Positions 1-8,387 of a DNA stretch of 45,334 nucleotides are shown here, piece after piece. A program made the position numbers and the translations under genes. How positions within the stretch are numbered: the stretch's first letter is position 1; each line of letters starts with the position of its first letter. This stretch comes from Oscillatoria sp. HE19RPO (GTDB lineage: Bacteria; Cyanobacteriota; Cyanobacteriia; Cyanobacteriales; Laspinemataceae), in assembly GCF_024220515.1 (NCBI RefSeq), contig NZ_JAMXOT010000050.1, positions 1 to 45,334 on the forward strand. Reading direction: 5' to 3'. The notes beneath the pieces were generated by a model. That model saw only the letters and a list, made by a program, of their open reading frames with translations, had not been told where the DNA came from and did not search any database.

Positions 1-33
1 GCAATGCTTGCGCCCCAAGGGCGCAAGCATTGC
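1..33. repeat. Palindromic intergenic repeat (cut by window start)
   Basis: A perfect 15-bp inverted repeat (GCAATGCTTGCGCCC and its complement) is separated by 3 bases. It looks like one of the GC-rich palindromic repeats scattered in cyanobacterial spacers; the element may begin before the window. Confidence 0.7.
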
Positions 34-73
34 GCCCCTACAAATCAATACACCTTTACAGGGCTACAGGTTT

Positions 74-106
74 AACCCTCCTCAAGACATTGGGGAGGGC
101 TTTTTC
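74..106 (+). terminator. Rho-independent terminator of an off-window gene
   Basis: CCCTCC pairs with GGAGGG across a 12-base loop and is followed by CTTTTTC. It reads on the plus strand, so it probably ends a gene upstream of the window edge. Bases 107-236 hold nothing else that I recognise. Confidence 0.5.
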
Positions 107-248
107 ATCTTTACCCAGTCTTGCCAATCCCGTCCCTGGGTTGGGTTCACCGTACCCCTCCTTCCCCCCCGAGGGGATGTTACCCTAGAGGGAATCGGAA
201 ACATGAACCCGATCGCAGAACCCTAACTCGAATATTGAGGAGTCAACC

Positions 249-1388
249 GTGGTTGCAAGTCCCGAACAACAACAAGTAACAACAGTCAGCAGTGGCAGTG
301 ATTCGCAAGGCGATCGCGTCGCTGTCTTACTCATGGGGTATGGCGAAGTCGAAAGTTATGACGACTTCGCCAACTATAACGAACAAGCGCTGAATCTACT
401 CACAGCGAAGTTCGCACCTGTTCCTAGCTGGATATACCCCCCCCTGGCAAAATTACTCGCCATTTTTGATTTCCATGAGTGGAGTCATCAACATGGCAAA
501 TTCATCTCCCCTCACAATGCCATTTTTGAGAAACAACGGGAGGGAATTGAACATGAATTACAACACCAGTGGGGCGATCGCATTAAAGTCTTCAAAGCCT
601 TTAACTTCTGTGCACCGCACCTCCCGGAGCAAGTTCTCACCCAAATTAAAGCCGAAGGATTTGATAAACTGCTGATTTATCCCCTCTTAGTGGTGGATTC
701 TATCTTTACCAGTGGGATTGCCGTAGAACAAGTCAATTTAGCCTTAGAAAAACTCAGTGAGGGAGAGAGCGAACAGTGGGTTAAGGATATGCGCTATATC
801 CCTTCTTTTTATAACCAACCCGCCTATATCAATTTAATGGCACAAATGGTCGAACAAACCATTGCTGCTGAACTCACCGGGGAACATTTTGCCTCACAAA
901 TCGGGATTGTGCTCATGAATCACGGTTGTCCTCACAAGGCTAAAGGCTTTACTTCGGGCATTACTGAAAGTCAAGCCCTCTATGATGCAGTCCGGGATAA
1001 ACTGATTGAGCGCTATCCCCTGATTTCTGTGGGTTGGTTGAATCACCAAACCCCCTTGATTGACTGGACTCAACCGAATGCCACCCTTGCTGCCGAGAAC
1101 TTGATCCAACTCGGCGCTAAAGCAGTGGTGTTTATGCCGATCGGGTTTGCGACGGAAAATCATGAAACTCTGCTGGATGTGCATCATATTATTCATGATT
1201 TAGAGAAGCGTCACTCTGATGTGAGTTATATTCAGATGCCCTGTGTGAACGAACAGCCGGAGTTTTTGAAAATGGTGGCAGAATGGGCCAACCCCCTGAT
1301 TGAAGAGTTACTCAGCGATCGCGCTGCTGTCGCCGGAGTCCCCTTAGTTTCGGCTCCTCACAGCCATCACCATCACCACCATCACTAA
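249..1388 (+). CDS. Ferrochelatase-family (class II chelatase) protein with poly-His tail
   Basis: The 379-residue protein starts at GTG with GAGGAG seven bases upstream. It follows the ferrochelatase fold pattern: an N-terminal VAVLLMGYGEVES strand-loop; a NHGCPH segment near residue 225 aligning with the FTSHG..P metal-His motif; a GWLNHQTP segment; and FATENHETLLDV near residue 300 aligning with the family's SDHIETL.E motif, so the key His and Glu are kept. It lacks the C-terminal membrane/CAB helix of the usual cyanobacterial HemH and is divergent in the first half, so it may insert iron or another metal, or only bind metal. The last residues are HSHHHHHHH, a natural histidine run of likely metal-binding use. 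Chelatase family membership is fairly sure; the substrate is unknown. Confidence 0.8.
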   Translation: MVASPEQQQVTTVSSGSDSQGDRVAVLLMGYGEVESYDDFANYNEQALNLLTAKFAPVPSWIYPPLAKLLAIFDFHEWSHQHGKFISPHNAIFEKQREGIEHELQHQWGDRIKVFKAFNFCAPHLPEQVLTQIKAEGFDKLLIYPLLVVDSIFTSGIAVEQVNLALEKLSEGESEQWVKDMRYIPSFYNQPAYINLMAQMVEQTIAAELTGEHFASQIGIVLMNHGCPHKAKGFTSGITESQALYDAVRDKLIERYPLISVGWLNHQTPLIDWTQPNATLAAENLIQLGAKAVVFMPIGFATENHETLLDVHHIIHDLEKRHSDVSYIQMPCVNEQPEFLKMVAEWANPLIEELLSDRAAVAGVPLVSAPHSHHHHHHH

Positions 1389-1490
1389 AAATCTATCTGA
1401 GGGTAGAGAGGGGATCGCACATTTGTTGAGATCCCTCTGGAGAGTGAAATCACTGGATAATCAAGGGACCCGTTTTCCAGAGGGAGACGG

Positions 1491-1562
1491 GTTTCATCCG
1501 GGGAAGTTAACCAACAGATATCAGTTTCTGTGGTAAACTGGTCGAACATCCCCGGATGAAAC
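1491..1562. repeat. Long imperfect hairpin in spacer
   Basis: A 14-bp perfect inverted repeat (1491-1504 GTTTCATCCGGGGA and 1549-1562) encloses a loop whose edges (AGTTAACCA and TGGTAAACT) also nearly pair. It is the main structure of the 1389-1825 spacer and could be an RNA stem or a remnant of a small mobile repeat. Confidence 0.5.
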
Positions 1563-1724
1563 AATTCATTACAACCGATAGTCATACTGAGACAATCGGA
1601 CTGGGGGCTTGGGATGAACCTCCAGAGAAGCCCTTGAGTAGAGGGCTGATTCAGGAAAATACTGTCATGGATTGGATGTTAAATTAGAAAACTGACACAA
1701 TTGATTAAAATTGAGTCGTTTGTA

Positions 1725-1750
1725 GGGGCTTTCTCCCGGGAAAGCCCCTT
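1725..1750. terminator. Hairpin, possible terminator
   Basis: GGGGCTTTC pairs with GAAAGCCCC across a 6-base loop. The following T tract is poor (TTCCC), so this may be only a palindromic repeat. It lies 340 bases after the chelatase gene. Confidence 0.4.
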
Positions 1751-1825
1751 CCCATCGTCTAGTGGGTACATTTTGTTATGGTGAGGGAGAGTCAAAAGAC
1801 CTTGAAAGTCAGAAATTGGATAAAA

Positions 1826-2063
1826 ATGGAGCATCTGGAAAATAATAATCCATCCATTTTTTTGCCCGTCAGTCCTGGTAATCGCCTACCGGGATCGCCA
1901 GTATGATCGGCGCTCTAGCGATCCCCAAAACTGGGAAACCGCCAGCGATGCGATCGCCATCAAAATCTCCGGTGATAACGATCGCACAACCGAACGCGAT
2001 CGGATCACCCAAATGGGTGGAGAATTCGTTGAGCATGAACGTCAGTATTCCTCACGGTGTTGA
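1826..2063 (+). pseudogene. Possible frameshifted small gene
   Basis: An ATG at 1826 opens 26 codons that stop at 1904-1906, while the +1 frame is open from 1824 to a TGA at 2061-2063 with no start codon of its own and encodes a charged stretch (RDRQYDRRSS, then ASDAIAIKI). A run of seven T at 1857-1863 is a natural place for a one-base slip or a sequencing indel. I do not recognise the product. The reading is tentative. Confidence 0.22.
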
Positions 2064-2076
2064 GGAGGAGTCATTT

Positions 2077-2184
2077 ATGGATTATACGTGGAAACCTTTT
2101 CTCTGGTTAGCAGGCACCATCGCCCTGCAAGTGGTCACCTTGAGCGTTGCCGCCCTCATGTTAGTGGCAATTTCATCCCATTAA
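2077..2184 (+). CDS. Small single-span membrane protein (35 residues)
   Basis: The ATG at 2077 has a strong GAGGAGGAG ribosome site 8 bases upstream, which decides the start over longer in-frame readings. The product is MDYTWKPFLWLAGTIALQ and then a hydrophobic run ending in SSH: one membrane helix with very short tails, like the small subunits of photosynthetic or respiratory complexes. The ribosome site overlaps the stop of the possible frameshifted ORF before it. No family is recognised; the good start context is the main support. Confidence 0.45.
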   Translation: MDYTWKPFLWLAGTIALQVVTLSVAALMLVAISSH

Positions 2185-2405
2185 ACTCGATTGCGATCGC
2201 ACATTTTCCCAGTCTCCCCACTGCCAACTTCCCTTGGCACTCATGGCATCTCGGCGCTCCATTCAGATCAGCATTCCCAACAGCTAAATAGGACCAAATG
2301 CCATCCCCCGTCTGCACCGTCCGCCTCTAACCCGACGCCAACTCAATCGTCGGTCAAATAGCGTGAAGGTCAACAGATGCCGGATCCCTTGATTCGGCAG
2401 GCATT

Positions 2406-2446
2406 AAACCCTCCCCTTGGAAATATCGTCCAGGGGGAGGGTTTTA
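2406..2446 (+). terminator. Rho-independent terminator
   Basis: AAACCCTCCCCTTGG pairs with CCAGGGGGAGGGTTT across a short loop and is followed by TTAATTG. It would end the transcript of the small membrane protein. Bases 2185-2405 hold no gene that I can support. Confidence 0.5.
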
Positions 2447-2604
2447 ATTGAAAGAGTAACACCGGATCAAGGCAGGGCGACCGGACAAACGTTAAACTAG
2501 AAACAGGACCTAATTTCGAGGGATCAATCGCCGAGGGTTCATCTTTGGGACCTCAGCATAGACAACTTCAAACAGGCACAGGTGAAGCGATTGAATGTAA
2601 ACAA

Positions 2605-2900
2605 CCCAGCACTGACGCTATAGCGTACAGTGTGGGCTTTGAAAGAAGCCCGAAGTTTACCAGACTCAGGTAGAGATACCTACGTTAGGAGCAAGCGTTA
2701 AAGTTCTTACCTTGGGATGCGAAGCTAGTCCCAAGCTCTAAAACTCAAAAGTTAAACAGGCTTAAATGGGTTAAACCAGTGCTTTTGGGATAGTACCGAC
2801 TCCTAACATTGTCGAAGCTAACATTACCTGAGAAATCAGAGTGGGAGAAATCCCAAAAAACGGGGTTCGGCAAATACAACAATTTTTGTCGAATCCCCAT
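2605..2900 (+). ncRNA. Structured RNA-like region, possibly a tnpB-derived (omega-RNA-like) remnant
   Basis: At least six local stem-loops follow one another on the plus strand: 2610-2632 (CACTG/CAGTG with inner ACGCT/AGCGT), 2634-2651 (GGGCTT/AAGCCC), 2669-2680 (GGTA-GAGA-TACC), 2711-2735 (CTTGGGA/TCCCAAG), 2842-2855 (TGGGA-GAAA-TCCCA) and 2862-2898 (GGGGTTCG/CGAATCCCC). Two loops are GNRA tetraloops, which points to an RNA rather than DNA palindromes. Overlap with a TnpB-like reading frame end suggests the right end of an IS200/IS605-type element. It stops about 120 bases before ftsH and could also be its leader. Confidence 0.35.
2643..2741 (+). pseudogene. Possible C-terminal remnant of an IS605-type tnpB
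   Basis: An open stretch of 32 codons preceded by a stop reads KKPEVYQTQVEIPTLGASV and ends in GCEASPKL and a stop. This resembles the tail of cyanobacterial TnpB proteins, and it overlaps the hairpins listed at 2605-2900, as tnpB tails overlap their guide RNA. Nothing else of the gene is visible upstream. This is an inference from pattern memory only. Confidence 0.25.
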
Positions 2901-3022
2901 CAATTCAATTATTTTCAAGCAAGAAGGATGGCTACGCTTATGTTGCAAACCCTACACCCTTTTCCTCCCGACATCAACCTGGGTCCAGCAGGTATAGTGC
3001 GGGTCTCCAAGGGGGAAGAAAG

Positions 3023-5023
3023 ATGAAAGGTTTTTTGAAACAGTGGATCGAGGGACAACGGGGAGTCAGTCAACCGAGTTCACTCAACCGTCAGAGCATG
3101 ACCAAACAAGGCAACCGTGCCAACAGTACAGGGCCTGTCGCTAAAAAAACATCTCTCCCGGCCAAACTAGCCAGTACCCTAGGGGCCATGCTGGCATCGG
3201 GAATACTGACTCAAGGGGTGCTGCTGACCACTCCGGCGATCGCCCAAACCGAAGCCACTGCCCTGAGTTATAGCGAATTATTGCGGAAAATTGATGCCGG
3301 AGAAGTCCAACGGGTAGCAGTGGATCCGGCCCAAGGAGTTGCCCGAGTTAAATTACTACAGGGCGATCGGGAATATACCGTTCCCCTGTTCGATCGCCAC
3401 CCGGAATTATTTGAAAGAATTAGAGAACAAAACCGGGCAGCAGAGACGATCCAATTGGACGTTCAGCCCACCTCTGACCCCTCAGCCGCCTTTGGCATGG
3501 CTGCCAATCTGCTCTTAATTCTCCTGTTAATTGGAGGATTGATGATGATTGTCAAGCGATCGGCGCAAGCGGGAAATCAAGCCATGAGTTTTGGCAAATC
3601 CAAAGCCCGATTTCAAATGGAAGCCAAAACCGGCGTCATGTTTGATGACGTTGCTGGAATTCAGGAAGCTAAAGAAGAACTGCAAGAAGTGGTCACCTTC
3701 CTGAAAAAACCCGAACGATTTACGGCGATCGGGGCCAAAATTCCTAAAGGCGTCCTATTAATTGGACCCCCGGGAACCGGCAAAACCTTACTTGCCAAGG
3801 CGATCGCCGGAGAAGCAGGCGTCCCCTTCTTCAGCATCTCGGGTTCTGAATTCGTGGAAATGTTTGTCGGCGTCGGGGCCTCCCGCGTCCGGGACCTGTT
3901 CAAAAAAGCCAAAGAAAACTCCCCCTGCATCGTCTTCATCGATGAAATTGATGCCGTGGGTCGTCAGCGTGGTGCAGGCATCGGTGGTGGCAACGATGAG
4001 CGAGAACAAACCCTCAACCAACTCCTCACCGAAATGGATGGATTTGAGGGCAACTCTGGAATTATTATTATTGCTGCTACCAACCGACCCGACGTCCTAG
4101 ACCAAGCCTTACTCCGTCCCGGACGATTTGACCGCCAGGTGATGGTCGATTTGCCTAGTTATAATGGCCGCCTAGGGATTTTACAAGTCCATGCGCGGAA
4201 TAAGAAACTGGCCCCAGAAGTTGCCATCGAGGCGATCGCCCGTCGCACCCCAGGATTTTCCGGTGCTGACTTAGCCAACCTCCTCAACGAAGCCGCCATT
4301 TTAACCGCAAGGCGACGGAAAGAAGAAATTGGTCACTTAGAAATCGACGACGCCATCGATCGCATCACCATCGGGATGCAACTGACCCCCCTACTCGATA
4401 GCAAGAAAAAGCGCCTGATTGCCTATCACGAAGTCGGTCACGCCCTGCTGATGACCCTTTTGGAAAATTCCGACCCCTTAAACAAAGTCACCATCATTCC
4501 CCGTTCTGGCGGCATTGGCGGCTTCGCTCAACAAAGTTTCAACGAAGAAATGATTGATAGTGGTCTCTACACCCGAGCTTGGTTAATGGACCGGATTACC
4601 ATTACCCTAGGGGGGAGGGCCGCCGAACAGGAAGTATTTGGGGATACGGAAATCACCATTGGAGCCAGTAACGATATCCGCGTGGTTGCCGATTTAGCCC
4701 GAGAAATGGTCACCCGCTACGGAATGTCTGCCTTGGGTCCCCTCGCCCTGGAAACTCAGAACGCCGAAGTGTTTTTAGGTCGGGACCTCGGCAGCAAAAC
4801 GGACTATTCCGAAGAAGTTGCCTCCAAAGTGGACCGCCAGGTGAGAGAAATCGCCTTTGACTGCTATGAAAAAGCCCGAGTCATCCTCCGTCAGCATCGG
4901 CAACTGCTCGATCGCCTCGTGGATATGCTGTTAGAGCAAGAAACCATCGAAGGGGAAGACTTCCGCCAACTCGTCAGCCAATCTGTTGACCTCCCGGCAA
5001 AACAGCTTGTCAGTAACAGTTAA
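3023..5023 (+). CDS. ftsH: ATP-dependent zinc metalloprotease FtsH
   Basis: This 666-residue membrane AAA+ protease degrades damaged membrane proteins such as photosystem subunits. Visible parts: a long Ser/Lys-rich N-terminus (about 1-50), a signal-anchor helix near 55-75 ending in AIAQ, a lumenal domain, a second membrane helix near 165-180, Walker A GPPGTGKT near 250, Walker B IVFIDEID near 308, the second region of homology [10 protein letters not shown] and the zinc site HEVGH near 473. The start has a GGGGGAAGAAAG ribosome site. The long N-terminus and the sequence [16 protein letters not shown] suit the FtsH1/FtsH3 type rather than FtsH2; I cannot fix the paralogue. It is followed by terminators and faces the convergent peptidase gene. 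Confidence 0.97.
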   Translation: MKGFLKQWIEGQRGVSQPSSLNRQSMTKQGNRANSTGPVAKKTSLPAKLASTLGAMLASGILTQGVLLTTPAIAQTEATALSYSELLRKIDAGEVQRVAVDPAQGVARVKLLQGDREYTVPLFDRHPELFERIREQNRAAETIQLDVQPTSDPSAAFGMAANLLLILLLIGGLMMIVKRSAQAGNQAMSFGKSKARFQMEAKTGVMFDDVAGIQEAKEELQEVVTFLKKPERFTAIGAKIPKGVLLIGPPGTGKTLLAKAIAGEAGVPFFSISGSEFVEMFVGVGASRVRDLFKKAKENSPCIVFIDEIDAVGRQRGAGIGGGNDEREQTLNQLLTEMDGFEGNSGIIIIAATNRPDVLDQALLRPGRFDRQVMVDLPSYNGRLGILQVHARNKKLAPEVAIEAIARRTPGFSGADLANLLNEAAILTARRRKEEIGHLEIDDAIDRITIGMQLTPLLDSKKKRLIAYHEVGHALLMTLLENSDPLNKVTIIPRSGGIGGFAQQSFNEEMIDSGLYTRAWLMDRITITLGGRAAEQEVFGDTEITIGASNDIRVVADLAREMVTRYGMSALGPLALETQNAEVFLGRDLGSKTDYSEEVASKVDRQVREIAFDCYEKARVILRQHRQLLDRLVDMLLEQETIEGEDFRQLVSQSVDLPAKQLVSNS

Positions 5024-5036
5024 CGGTTAAAAAAAT

Positions 5037-5058
5037 AGCCCGCCTAGGCGGGCTTGAT
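5037..5058 (+). terminator. Hairpin after ftsH
   Basis: AGCCCGCC and GGCGGGCT pair across two bases, preceded by an A run and followed by TGATTC. The A run before it would serve as a T run for the opposite strand, so it may end transcripts from both sides. Confidence 0.65.
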
Positions 5059-5063
5059 TCAAT

Positions 5064-5099
5064 TAGCTTCCACCCTCAACCGGGGGGGAGCTTTTTTTT
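5064..5099 (+). terminator. T-run terminator between convergent genes
   Basis: An imperfect GC stem (GCTTCCACCC with GGGGGGAGC) ends in eight T at 5092-5099, immediately against the end of the convergent M23 peptidase gene. It probably backs up the ftsH terminator. Confidence 0.45.
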
Positions 5100-5751
5100 A
5101 AGGTTCCATCGAAATCCGCCTGGATGAGCCATACATCGCCCGCAAAATTAATGCCGGGTCATACCACTCATCGGCATATCTCAGACCCCAATGGAGATGA
5201 GGACCCGTACTGCGTCCTGACATCCCCACTCGACCGATGCGGACCCCAGCGGGAACCTGTTGACCGTCAAAAATTTGTAAGCCCCCGGTGCGATCGATCA
5301 GGTAAAGACGCCCCCCGGAACGCTCAACAGCGCCTTGCATATGGCAATAGATATGCTCCCACTCTCCGGATTTGATGACCAAACCAATGCCACAGCGATC
5401 GTCATCGATCACCTGAGACACGGTTCCCGCCCACCAATTGCGAACATAGCTTCCCATCGGTGCCGCAATATCTAACCCCGAGTGAAATTCCCGGGTGAAA
5501 CCTCCAGTCGGGGACTGGCGATAGCCAAACGGCGAGGTATAAGCCTGAAAATTTTCCACCGGAAAGGAAGCCCCTTGCCAATAATTCGCCGTTGCCGTCT
5601 GTGGCACTCCCGGTCCCTGAGATTGAGCAACCTGGGGTTGCAGCCCCAGAACCAGTATCACCACTAAACCTAGCCCGACAAATAACAGCCGTCGTAAAGT
5701 ACGGGTTAAGTGTTTGTGCATCCATCCGGGGATAGCATTTCGCATCATCAC
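5098..5751 (-). CDS. Secreted M23-family (LytM-type) metallopeptidase
   Basis: The 217-residue protein has a basic N-terminus, then a hydrophobic signal/anchor (LLFVGLGLVVILVLGL, about 22-37) and a short linker. The M23 domain fills the rest. All zinc and catalytic parts are seen: HSGLD (His and Asp), HIYCHM and GPHLHWGL (the HxH motif). It should cut peptide cross-links in the cell wall, outside the membrane. The start could also be an internal ATG about 11 codons later. It is monocistronic and convergent to ftsH. Confidence 0.9.
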   Translation of the reverse strand: MMMRNAIPGWMHKHLTRTLRRLLFVGLGLVVILVLGLQPQVAQSQGPGVPQTATANYWQGASFPVENFQAYTSPFGYRQSPTGGFTREFHSGLDIAAPMGSYVRNWWAGTVSQVIDDDRCGIGLVIKSGEWEHIYCHMQGAVERSGGRLYLIDRTGGLQIFDGQQVPAGVRIGRVGMSGRSTGPHLHWGLRYADEWYDPALILRAMYGSSRRISMEP

Positions 5752-5826
5752 TTCAATTCCTCAACCACAGATTAACATTATGAATCCGTTCAAATCCGTT
5801 TGAGCATCAAACAGATAAATCTTTTC

Positions 5827-5949
5827 TCAAGAGGGCCATGAAATTAAATGCGCCCCCATTTTGAGGGTGGATTGATCCACCACGTCGAGGTCAGGGTCGC
5901 GCTTGAGAACCCCTTGCGTTCCATCAAATTCTGCACCCCAGTCATTCAA
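5827..5949 (-). CDS. Possible 40-residue peptide or gene remnant
   Basis: A minus-strand open stretch from a TTG at 5949 to a TGA at 5827-5829 reads NDWGAEFDGTQGVLKRDPDL and continues to HLISWPS. The amino-acid mix looks coding rather than random, but there is no clear ribosome site and no family is recognised. It may be the tail of a lost gene. The rest of the 5752-6169 spacer holds AT-rich promoter-like sequence near 6110-6150. Confidence 0.2.
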   Translation of the reverse strand: MNDWGAEFDGTQGVLKRDPDLDVVDQSTLKMGAHLISWPS

Positions 5950-6169
5950 CAGGCCCTACCCCAACGCTACTAGGAAAGTTATTTTCTCGACGTGGATTTT
6001 ACCCTAAGTTGTACCCTGGTCACTCATTCACGCACCGAATCCATAAATCGGTTTAATTTTGGGGCTGCCCTGAATCAATCTCATCTCATCCGAGGACACC
6101 GGATCCTAAATTCTTAACTTTTGTTAAAATCGCTGACAAAGATAAATTCATGACCCCAGTGCCTCAACT

Positions 6170-6550
6170 ATGTTAACTGAAATTTTTCCCTTTCAATTTG
6201 CCATAGATACCACCGCCTTAGCGGGAGCCTCATTATGGGCCCTGGCCTTATATCTGGGGCTTTCCAGCCTCAGTGAATGGGTGACGGAACAACTCAATCG
6301 CTGGTTTAACTTTGCCGATCGCGCTCTCTACACCTCAGAAAAAGAGTTCGAGCGCTCAAAAAAGGCTAGAGAGTCCCAAAATGCCCTCTATGCCTCGGTG
6401 TTGAGTATTGTCCCCTTTCTAGCGATGGGGGGAGTTTGCAACTGGGGTGTCCAATTTACCCTGGGGAGTAGTTGGGCGATTTCTGTGGGGATTATTGCCT
6501 GTATTATTTGTGGCGTCTATGAGTTGGGGCGTCGAGATGGGATGTCGTAA
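6170..6550 (+). CDS. Small integral membrane protein of unknown function
   Basis: The 126-residue product has three hydrophobic segments: about 15-33 (LAGASLWALALYLGLSSL), 76-92 (LYASVLSIVPFLAMGG) and 100-118 (WAISVGIIACIICGVYE). A charged loop (EKEFERSKKARESQ) lies between the first two. It ends LGRRDGMS. No domain is recognised. It stands alone after a 200-base AT-rich leader and is probably a cyanobacterial hypothetical protein. Bases 6551-6813 after it hold nothing that I recognise. Confidence 0.7.
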   Translation: MLTEIFPFQFAIDTTALAGASLWALALYLGLSSLSEWVTEQLNRWFNFADRALYTSEKEFERSKKARESQNALYASVLSIVPFLAMGGVCNWGVQFTLGSSWAISVGIIACIICGVYELGRRDGMS

Positions 6551-6813
6551 TTGGGGGCGATCGTCTTTGGTGTTTCATCATCCGGTTATCGTGAGCAGTC
6601 TTAGAATTAATGCTCCCTAAGTTTTGCCTGGAAAGTTTTGCCTGGAATGGGGCGATCGGCATGACTAACATTAAATCGATAACCCTCCATAATTGACCGC
6701 TGAGACCTAACTCTCTGCCTTAGCGGTCATTCCCCTACCTTTTTCCGTTGTTTCTGGCAACGATGAATCAGGTTTTCAACCGGGTTTGACTTCAAGAGGG
6801 ATATATTGTCTGA

Positions 6814-7128
6814 CTACAATTTTAGCAGATTGCCCCGAGAGGAAATTTTATTCAGAATCTCTTGTTCTTCCTGTTGGGTATGATATAAATCCCAACGCAG
6901 TTGAAGATTCAGCCAAAAATCGGGTGATATATCAAAGAATTTAGCCAAGCGCAAAGCGGTACTGGGAGTGATTCCTCGCCGTCGATTGATAATCTCATTG
7001 ACTCGTTGATAGGGGACATGAATAGCATCAGCCAAGTCTCGTTGGGTCAGTTCCAACGGCTTCAGAAACTCTTCTAAAAGCATCTCCCCCGGATGAGTGG
7101 GGGGGCGATGAGTGGGAATGCGAACCAT
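6814..7128 (-). CDS. higA: HigA-type antitoxin (XRE/HTH)
   Basis: The 104-residue protein opens with the HigA signature THPGEMLLEEFLKPLELTQ and continues through a helix-turn-helix (LADAIHVPYQRVNEIINRRR, about 33-52) and the family's TPSTALRLAKFFDISPDFWL segment. It should bind and silence the toxin encoded just upstream (23-base gap) and repress their shared promoter. The order toxin first, antitoxin second is the one typical of higBA. A truncated second copy lies at 8388-8573. Confidence 0.93.
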   Translation of the reverse strand: MVRIPTHRPPTHPGEMLLEEFLKPLELTQRDLADAIHVPYQRVNEIINRRRGITPSTALRLAKFFDISPDFWLNLQLRWDLYHTQQEEQEILNKISSRGNLLKL

Positions 7129-7151
7129 TATGAATTACTCCGTAAGTGATA

Positions 7152-7445
7152 TTAGTGATAATCGACGATTTCAACCTCTTCAGGACCCTGTTCACTCCAG
7201 ACAAAGCAAATGCGATATTGATCGTTAATCCGGATGCTGTATTGACCATTACGGCTACCGCCTAGAGCTTCCAAGCGATTACCGGGGGGTACTCTTAGCT
7301 CATCAAGGCTGATGACTGAATCAAGTTGATCGAGTTTGCGCTGGGCAACTTTCCACAGGGTTTCTGGACAAGTCTTGCGCGCTGCTTTGGTGTTTTCACC
7401 GTTAAAGATATCTTGGGTCGCTGTGTCTTTGAACGAGACAATCAT
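7152..7445 (-). CDS. higB: HigB-type RelE-superfamily toxin
   Basis: The 97-residue protein starts MIVSFKDTATQDIFNGE and has the HigB core: a central helical region, LEALGGSRNGQYSIRINDQY and RICFVWSEQGPEEVEIVDYH. HigB toxins are ribosome-dependent mRNA endonucleases; the C-terminal Arg/Tyr set (R..QYRI) agrees with an active enzyme. It is first in the operon with higA downstream. The 3' part of a duplicate survives at 8597-8724. Confidence 0.93.
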   Translation of the reverse strand: MIVSFKDTATQDIFNGENTKAARKTCPETLWKVAQRKLDQLDSVISLDELRVPPGNRLEALGGSRNGQYSIRINDQYRICFVWSEQGPEEVEIVDYH

Positions 7446-7454
7446 AATGACATG

Positions 7455-7482
7455 ATAGCACGGTTGTCATGCTATTAGTATA
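7455..7482 (-). promoter_or_regulatory. Promoter and operator of higBA
   Basis: ATAGCA (7455-7460) and TGCTAT (7470-7475) form an inverted repeat with a 9-base centre just upstream of the higB start, and a TATACT -10 box on the minus strand sits at 7477-7482. The palindrome is the natural binding site for the HigA dimer and lies between the -10 box and the start codon, which suits autorepression. Confidence 0.55.
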
Positions 7483-7540
7483 GATAGGCAAAATTTCAGG
7501 GGTAGAGTTACTGTCAAATTCACCCTCCCGGTATCGCAAC

Positions 7541-7607
7541 AAATGAGGTTGATTGGGGGAAACCTTTTAAGGGCGGGTCTAAGGATTCGTCGGTGAGAAA
7601 GGCGATT
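7541..7607 (-). pseudogene. Decayed fragment 1 of the tail of a lost gene
   Basis: Minus-strand translation gives IAFLTDESLDPPLKGFPQS, which matches IVVAFLTDEPLEAPLKGFPP in the larger fragment at 9480-9840, with a small deletion near the end. It lies in the 7446-7806 spacer, whose remaining part (7608-7806) holds no gene that I can support except a leader for the next pair. Confidence 0.5.
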
Positions 7608-7806
7608 CTCCTCTCCTACGGAGATGCTTCGCGAAGATGATGGCGCGGTGAGGGAGGAGGTTACAATGTTTTAGGCAGCTTTGGTGGCAGCGTAGTTGGG
7701 CCGGAGTTGCGGGTGGATCTCTGTTTTCCACGATTGCCCTGGTGTCGTTCGTCCATCTTTGTCCGCAGGAAATTGTAGTAAAATAAAAAAAAGGTCAAAC
7801 ACCGCT

Positions 7807-8085
7807 ATGAATACTACAGACAATTCCCCAATGCCAGAGCAATCATTAGCAGGAGCAATATCTGTCACAGAATTGGAATCCCAGCTAAATGAGACACTCA
7901 AGCAACTATCACCCCAGAAATTACAGGTAGTTGCTGATTTTGCTGCTTACTTAGTTCAGGTTGAAAGTGAAGCAGCAACCCAGGAAATTTTGGCAATTCC
8001 TGGGCTGTTAAAACGAATTCAGCAAAATCAAGCTACTCCTAAAACAGATTACACAAACTGGAGAAACATTCGATCTGATGTATGA
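7807..8085 (+). CDS. Antitoxin of a RelE-type pair
   Basis: The 92-residue acidic protein from ATG 7807 has an Ala-Ile-Ser-Val-Thr opening followed by a helical KQLSPQKLQVVADFAAYLVQ segment, as in cyanobacterial antitoxins (DUF2281-like), and a basic tail WRNIRSDV. Longer in-frame readings lack a start context; TAAAAT upstream of 7807 is a plausible -10 box. It overlaps the toxin gene by 8 bases, so the two are translationally coupled. The pairing with the toxin is the best support for its role. Confidence 0.75.
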   Translation: MNTTDNSPMPEQSLAGAISVTELESQLNETLKQLSPQKLQVVADFAAYLVQVESEAATQEILAIPGLLKRIQQNQATPKTDYTNWRNIRSDV

Positions 8086-8341
8086 AGTTTTGCTTCATCC
8101 CGATGCTCAAAACGTTTATGCTAACGCTGATCAAGCCCTAGTCAAGAAAATTGCTCAATGTTTGCAGCAGCTAGAGCAAAATCCTCGTTCTCATCCTAAT
8201 ATTAAATCTCTCAAGGGAGATTTGGCAGGATTCTATCGGTATAGAATTGGAGATTATAGGATTATTTATTCAATAGAAGATGAAGTAGTTCGGGTGTTTG
8301 TTGTGGCGATCGCTCATCGGAGTCAAGCCTATAAACCATGA
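8078..8341 (+). CDS. RelE/ParE-family toxin
   Basis: The 87-residue protein MYEVLLHPDAQNVYANADQ has the compact RelE fold pattern: two N-terminal helices, LKGDLAGFYRYRIGDYRIIY (the RelE core with Arg-Tyr-Arg and Gly-Asp-Tyr-Arg) and a final strand VRVFVVAIAHR. Members are usually mRNA interferases. Its ATG lies inside the antitoxin's last codons. Confidence 0.88.
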   Translation: MYEVLLHPDAQNVYANADQALVKKIAQCLQQLEQNPRSHPNIKSLKGDLAGFYRYRIGDYRIIYSIEDEVVRVFVVAIAHRSQAYKP

Positions 8342-8387
8342 AGTGCCGCGAATATAATTAAGAAAATTGTGTCAGAAACCCGGTTGC

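Noticed and set aside
1362-1388. Poly-His tail as an expression-tag contamination
   Set aside because: It is followed by natural flanking DNA and is preceded by Ser-His; codons are mixed and no vector sequence is seen.
1385-1585. 66-codon minus-strand frame after the chelatase gene
   Set aside because: Covers a long inverted repeat and has no start context or domain.
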